The notes under the pieces are model-generated. The model was not told the DNA's origin. It saw only the letters and a program-made list of their open reading frames with translations, and did no database searches. This document shows positions 58,952 through 64,000 of a DNA stretch of 64,000 nt, piece after piece; the stretch's first letter is position 1; each line of letters starts with the position of its first letter. The stretch comes from Stereum hirsutum FP-91666 SS1 (lineage: Eukaryota; Basidiomycota; Agaricomycetes; Russulales; Stereaceae), in the NCBI RefSeq assembly GCF_000264905.1, contig NW_006763145.1:973007-1037006 (forward strand). Direction: 5' to 3'. Both the position numbers and the translations under genes were made by a program.

Positions 58952-59354
58952 GTGAGTTGATAACGTTGTAGAGGAGCCAGGGATCTCAGAATGACAGTCG
59001 TCTGTGTGCTGCGCAATGTAAGACCGTGACTCATAGCATAGTGCAGGATGACGACGATAGCAAGGTAGAGTGGCGGCGAAACCCCCTTAGGCTTGGGGCC
59101 CGCTCCCCGATTTGCCTGGAGGCAATTCACGACGTCTTATAAGTCACTGACGGGCAGTTCCGGGGCTGTTATTTTCTTTCTGGTGACTACATCCTTACTT
59201 GTGTTTTCCTACCATCTGCACCCGAAGTACTTATATCCAAGGAAAGTAAGTTGGGCTCATAACAAGCCTACAGTTTCGAAACTTGTCTGCTGATTCAATG
59301 TAACGGCATAGTATTTTGCACCTTACAGAGCAGGTCGAGGGGTTTTCGAGGCCC
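58952..59354. other. Intergenic, 403 bp
   Basis: This separates the end of YME2 from the start of F-box paralogue B on the same strand. A short frame at 59093-59293 with one hydrophobic segment lacks an ATG and is not called. Confidence 0.45.
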
Positions 59355-61162
59355 ATGTCGACGATGTCAGAGGGCGTGACATCAGAAGATATTGTGAGTT
59401 TCTCCCTTCCGTATACGATGTGGTAGGACTGAACTGACATTGCTCCGCATTGACATAGCAGACCGAGACTGTGTCGCCGAGGACGGTATACGGCATTCGC
59501 CTGGTTGAGAGCATCCCAAGGGCGAAAGGTGAGAAGTTTTCATGTCTTTCTCACATCAACCGCTACTGATCAAGTGTTCGACACTACTGACGATCATAGT
59601 CTGCGGTGCTCTCACGTCTGGCGGAACAAGTGTTGATATGCCGAACGAGCTATGGCTCCATGTCTTCGGTTTCGCCACCTTCGTCCCTGGCGTTCTGGAT
59701 ATCGCATCCGAAGATCCATTCCAAGCCTCTCTCCCCTACGGACCCTCTAGGCCCATGTATTCGGATACGCAGCTCGATTCCGTTCGTCGAGACGTGAGGA
59801 CATCGATCGCATTCGGCCTTCAGCTCACGCTCGTCTCCAAACGATGGCATGACATCTTCATCGCAAGACTGTACCGGCATCTCCATATCCGTAGTTACCG
59901 TCACTTGGATGCTCTCATCCACAAGCTAGCCCGTCCCCAGGAACTGAAATCACACCCATTCTCTTCGCCCTGGCCCCTCGGGAGCCTGGTTCGTCGCCTA
60001 GATCTTGCCATAACGGACGTGCCGTGGCGTCATGGAGGTTCAGTAAACTTCCTGGCGCAGGTGGAGAGACTATTTGAGCATCTACCACAGCTCAAAATTC
60101 TCGAGATCTCCTGGTCCGTGGACAATCCTGTGAGTTCGCGCCAGAGTTTGCAAGCACGACGGAAAATACAGCCTACCCTCGAATTTTGGGAGACGGTCAG
60201 CTCTTTCTGCGGAGGGTCGTTGCGTCGCCTCGACCAGACCCGGACACTATCTGAATCCTTCCCCCCGGCCCTGGGCATGCGCCCCCGCGACTTCTTTCAA
60301 TTTTTTCCGCGCATATGTACAGACGGTCAACTTGCCCGTGGGAATCGCATTTGGCCCGTATTGTTGGTTATGCGACGCGACATCTCACCCGCCCGAGACC
60401 TTGCAGTCAAATGCATACCTCGTTCTTCAAATTATATCTGAACCTTGCCAGTGCGACCTGCATTCCGCCACTGCTCAACCACCACCTTTTCCATCGCTTA
60501 CCACGGCTATTGTGTCCGGCGATATCCTCAGATTTGGAACAAGTACGACCAGTCGGTTTATTCGCCTTCAGGGCCCACTCCTCACGACCATCTACCTTAC
60601 GGGCAGCATATCACCACTTGAACCACAATATCCGAGCTTTGCATCGTCATTGCAGACCCTTGGTCAACATTGCCCACGTCTATCGCGCCTCGTTCTTGCG
60701 TTACAGAACATGCTTGACGGGCTCGGCGAGCCTACCGTCCTGAACGAGAGACGGCTAGACATCATTCGCAGTATCCCTACAACTGTCACGCATTTGGGTG
60801 CTTGGTACGGCCATTATCCCTTATACGCTCGGACAGACCTGAGGAGGATCATTTGTTGGCTCGCCACACCAGAGATCAGACGTACTTCCATCCGCGTCGT
60901 CCGTATGTTTGATCAAAAGACCCCGCAGGGCCATGCCACAATGCTTCCTCCATTCTCCGCCGGGACGACAGAATCAGAGGGGATACGATTCGCGAGTGAT
61001 GACCTGGACCAGGAGTTATTGGAAGACTCCCCGGAGGACTTGTTCGCACAAGAGAACGGGGTTCCTCCTCATAGGTTCGTCGGCGCGTTGCGTCGTCTGA
61101 GCGAATATGGCATTCGGGTAGAGCATGCGGACGGACGCGAAGTGACGGAGTTAGATCATTAA
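59355..61162 (+). CDS. F-box protein, paralogue B, frame disturbed
   Basis: A paralogue of the gene at 45947-47630, in the opposite orientation. The proposed start is ATG at 59355 (MSTMSEGVTSEDI); an intron (GTGAGT...CATAG) leads to TETVSPRTVYGIRLVES, and a second (GTGAGA...ATCATAG) to SGGTSVDMPNELWLHVFGF, the F-box. LTLVSKRWHDIFIARLYRHL and LFEHLPQLKILEIS follow. After FFPRI (about 60310) the sequence is 4 bp longer than paralogue A, so the frame is lost; the homologous frame continues from 60340 as YCWLCDATSHPP and runs to RVEHADGREVTELDH at 61162. A possible 49-nt intron, 60358-60406 (GTATTG...TTGCAG), restores the frame but removes the CWxC segment. It is either a pseudogene, a sequencing error, or a gene with a new intron. 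Confidence 0.65.
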
Positions 61163-61554
61163 CCTAGTAGAGCAATTTTCGAGTCATGATGTTGGATTTG
61201 CGAATGCTCGTCAAAGAATGTTTCCCGTCGTCTTGGTCCCTATCCTTGAGTTTCTCGTGTCAGGTTTACCCCATGGCCGTTATAGATGGACTTCGTGCGC
61301 CTGAATGTACTTGCACGGCTACCTTTACATTGGCTGATATAACTGTTCCATAAGCCGATACTTTGTAGTCGCTGTTTTCTTCAGGACAAAGTTTCTAAAT
61401 GTCCTTGTCATAGCCGATGAATGAACACGATGCTGGTGCCACACACTCCATGAAATTTTCGGATACAGAAGCATGCGACGAAAAACCATACGATGAAAGC
61501 CAAGGCGACAACGCGGACACATTCAACCATACAACCACAATATTGGGCGACATT
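61163..61554. other. Convergent intergenic region, 392 bp
   Basis: The 3' flanks of F-box paralogue B and TRAPPC13 meet here. No gene or repeat is visible. Confidence 0.5.
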
Positions 61555-64000
61555 TCACTCCTGGAGTGACTTCACCCATACCTCACCTACAACATCCCAC
61601 TCCTTCAACACCCTCACCGTCTCGATCTTTCTTTCCTCTCCATTACCCACATTATCCTGATCCTCGTATCGATCCCCGACGAGCACCACCCGCAGACCCC
61701 CAACGTTCCAGAACCCAGCCTTCCTGGGCAAATACTCCAACTCAAAGTCCCATGAACCTTCCACCCTCTTACCAACGCCAAGGCCATCCTTGTTTACCTC
61801 ACCTTCACCTTCTCCACCTCCTTCGACACCCACTCCGGGTTCACGCACAGGTACTGGCGCAGACAACCGAAGAGGAGGGAGGAATATGGCCGAAGGACCG
61901 AGGTATCTGACATATGCTGATTTACCGTATTTCTCCTCGTCTTGTGGCGCAGGTACGGGCTGCGGGAGTGTAGTGGAGACGGGACGTTCGGGGAGAGGAG
62001 AGGTTTGTTCGATTGGTGAACCGACGAGTGTACGTTCGTTCGAGCTGAGCATCGAGATGGATGTCTGGCGGCTGAGGGGGGTGGAGGTTGTGGATGGTGA
62101 GGTAATTGTAAGAGCTTGGACGCGAGGCGTATGCGCGGTTTCGGTGGCGGTAGGCTGTGCATTTGTGTTCGAGGATGTGGACGAAGTAGCAGCAAGCATG
62201 GGGAGTTGGACGTGTTGTACAACGACGGTGAGGACGCGTTCCTTCCCGGCGGGGACGGGAGCAGCCGAGGAAAGCGTGAAAGCGACCTTGAAGGGTTTCT
62301 CCACGAACACGTCGTCCCTCGGAATCTCTCTCACGACCAAATCAACGTCCACTGCGTCGCTGCCTAGCGTGGATGCAGCCTGCCCAGCGTCACCAGCTCC
62401 AGGGCTCATACCACGGAGTGCAAGAGCGTTCCCTGCTGCTCCGAAGGTAGTTACGGGACTCTGAGAGCGTGGAGGTACGGACATGGGCCTGTTCTTGAAG
62501 GGTGAAGTGGGACGATAGGGTGCTGGAGTGCCACTTGGGCCAATGGGTGGGGTACTGGACCGGGACCCGGGGCGCGAGTGACTTGGGAGAGGTGAGTTGG
62601 CAGTTGTGGTGGGTGTGCCGCGTTGGAGATATGGTGGGAGAGCAGACGCTGGCTGGCGGGGTGGTGATTGTACTGAGGGTACTGGGATACGGCGAGAGAG
62701 CATCTGGTGATTACGAGAGGTCAGAGTGCGGCAAAAACTATGTTGATGCAGTAAAACGTACTGAGGTCAACAACCGACCAGGTTCACCGAAGGATGACCT
62801 CCAGGATATATCAAGTCTACCCAGGGGGATGATGCTTCCAGGTGTGTGCTGGATCGCAAAAGTCGGCAATTTCACAGCCGCTAAGATATACATATATTGT
62901 CGTATATCCTGTGGTTGCATAAGCGTCTGCGAGCCAGTGAATAGACTCTCTGGTTCTGTGGCGTCCGGATCGGACGGAGGAAGTACGTTTCCCTCTTCGA
63001 CTTGCCAGCCTTGAGCGGGCTCGAAGAGCATGCGTTCAAACCACATGGGTTCTTGGGTGAGATTCTGGATATGGACTTCGAGAAAGACTTTCTCGCGTTC
63101 ACTTCGAGAGAGGAGAGCGGAGGGAGAACGTGGCGTATGGACTTTAGTTTTGACAGATAGAGGGTTTGTGACCTATCATTACTACCAATCAGAACCTTTC
63201 TTGACAATAGAAGGGGGAATGCCACGCGAGACAGTGGGTTAAAGAAGTTTTAGGCAGGACACCTTGGTGACAGGACAGAGTGATATGATGCCTGTGACGG
63301 TTTCGCTCGAGGTGCCACAGCTGCTATTGGCCAAAGACTTGCCCGTACTTGTACATCCGCCCACACAAAAAAGGCATAGATATGAAAGAGCAGTGTCGAA
63401 GACTCACCGCAAACTTATAGAATTTCCTGAATGTCTGGACATCGGGATCTCCGTTCTGCCCATCGAATGGAGGCTGCGGCGGTCGCGCACCTGGAGGGAG
63501 CTGATAGGTGACCGTGCAGGCCAAAACGTGCTGACCCAGCTCCTTAATCTCATGATTCACAATGGTCTCCAGCGTATCTCCGGCAACCAGACTCTGTGTT
63601 GGACCTCCCAATTCCGCGAGAAGGACCTTGTTTGTGGCCGTCTGCATTTCGATCTTGAGGTTTACGCCGTCGACTGCAACAACGGTCTCGTTGTTGATCG
63701 CTAGAACCCCCGAGAAGGTCTCACCCAGTTGGATAGCCCCAAATGAAGAAGGAAGAGTGAGGAGTTCGGTATCATTGTAGAGGTCACGAAGCGTCTTCGG
63801 ATGACCTGGTAGGGGTGATTTGCCTTGTAAAGAGAGTATCGAGGCCGTGGAGTGCGCTGAGAAGGAAGGAGAGCTTGAGTAAAATGGTTCCCAGGCACTT
63901 GCAATAGAAGGTCGCTACTAAGAGCAATTTCAGCTCTCCAAACCCGTGGTCAATTAAAGGACTTGATTCAGATGAGTACGCACGGAGACCCGCATCACTT
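61555..64000 (-). CDS. TRAPP complex subunit 13-like protein, 5' end cut by window edge
   Basis: A member of the TRAPPC13 (DUF974) family, a TRAPP-complex-associated trafficking protein. The visible coding part starts at the right edge with the family sequence VMRVS, then an intron, RPSIASAWEPFYSSS and ILSLQGKSPLPGHP, LGETFSGVLAINNE, LVAGDTLETIVNHEIKELGQ, VHIQNLTQEPMWFERMLFEP and LDISWRSSFGEPGRLLTS, all typical blocks. The C-terminal exon contains a Pro/Ser-rich insert, then VDLVVREIPRDDVFVEKPF and FWNVGGLRVVLVGDRYED, ending LQE at 61555. The first residues before VMRVS lie outside the window. Family members have about 420 residues; this one is longer because of low-complexity inserts in the second half. 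Confidence 0.9.

Noticed and set aside
59093..59293. Possible membrane-spanning first exon for F-box paralogue B
   Set aside because: There is no ATG in that frame, and joining it needs a second-choice acceptor; the ATG at 59355 is simpler.

Overview
The window reads as nuclear DNA of a mushroom-forming basidiomycete (Agaricomycetes). Almost every recognisable gene is broken by many short GT-AG introns of about 50-70 nt, protein-coding genes are packed on both strands, and several families seen here (DUF6533 membrane receptors-like proteins, DUF4419, Crinkler/RHS-type NTPases, leucine-rich F-box proteins, small secreted proteins) are typical of that group. No ribosomal RNA, tRNA, CRISPR array or complete autonomous transposon was found. 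Gene models were built by hand from reading frames, splice signals and family motifs; ends of the less familiar models are approximate.

Layout. 0-12.4 kb is mostly housekeeping: an acidic unknown protein, a DUF4419 protein, a membrane-anchored histidine acid phosphatase (minus strand), the RNA polymerase III subunit RPC82 and gamma-tubulin. 12.4-20.3 kb is a gene-poor accessory stretch: a DUF6533 seven-helix-like membrane protein, a cysteine-free small secreted protein, a small unknown protein and a 58-residue secreted protein with eight cysteines. 20.3-32.2 kb holds a cytosolic-type 5'-nucleotidase, a very large acidic nuclear-type protein, a small membrane protein and a BCS1-like AAA ATPase. 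32.6-40.8 kb holds a second DUF6533 paralogue, a 256-bp MITE-like element with terminal inverted repeats, the coactivator MBF1, a Crinkler/RHS-type gene with a reading-frame break, and the siroheme enzyme MET8. 41.9-64 kb holds a tetraspanin, the rRNA methyltransferase BMT2, an F-box gene, a nuclear-basket FG nucleoporin, mitochondrial YME2, a second (inverted) F-box paralogue with a disturbed frame, and TRAPPC13, which runs off the right edge.

Most neighbours are functionally unrelated, as expected for a eukaryotic chromosome. Three close divergent pairs probably share promoters: acid phosphatase/RPC82 (334 bp, with a striking triple 9-mer), acidic protein/small membrane protein (238 bp) and nucleoporin/YME2 (233 bp).

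The most unusual observations are a 2-nt micro-exon that MBF1 appears to need, the MITE-like element upstream of MBF1, the eight-cysteine secreted peptide, the Crinkler/RHS gene with its frame break, an F-box paralogue in which a frame-shifted coding stretch can be removed as a new 49-nt intron, and a 19-nt minisatellite inside a YME2 intron.
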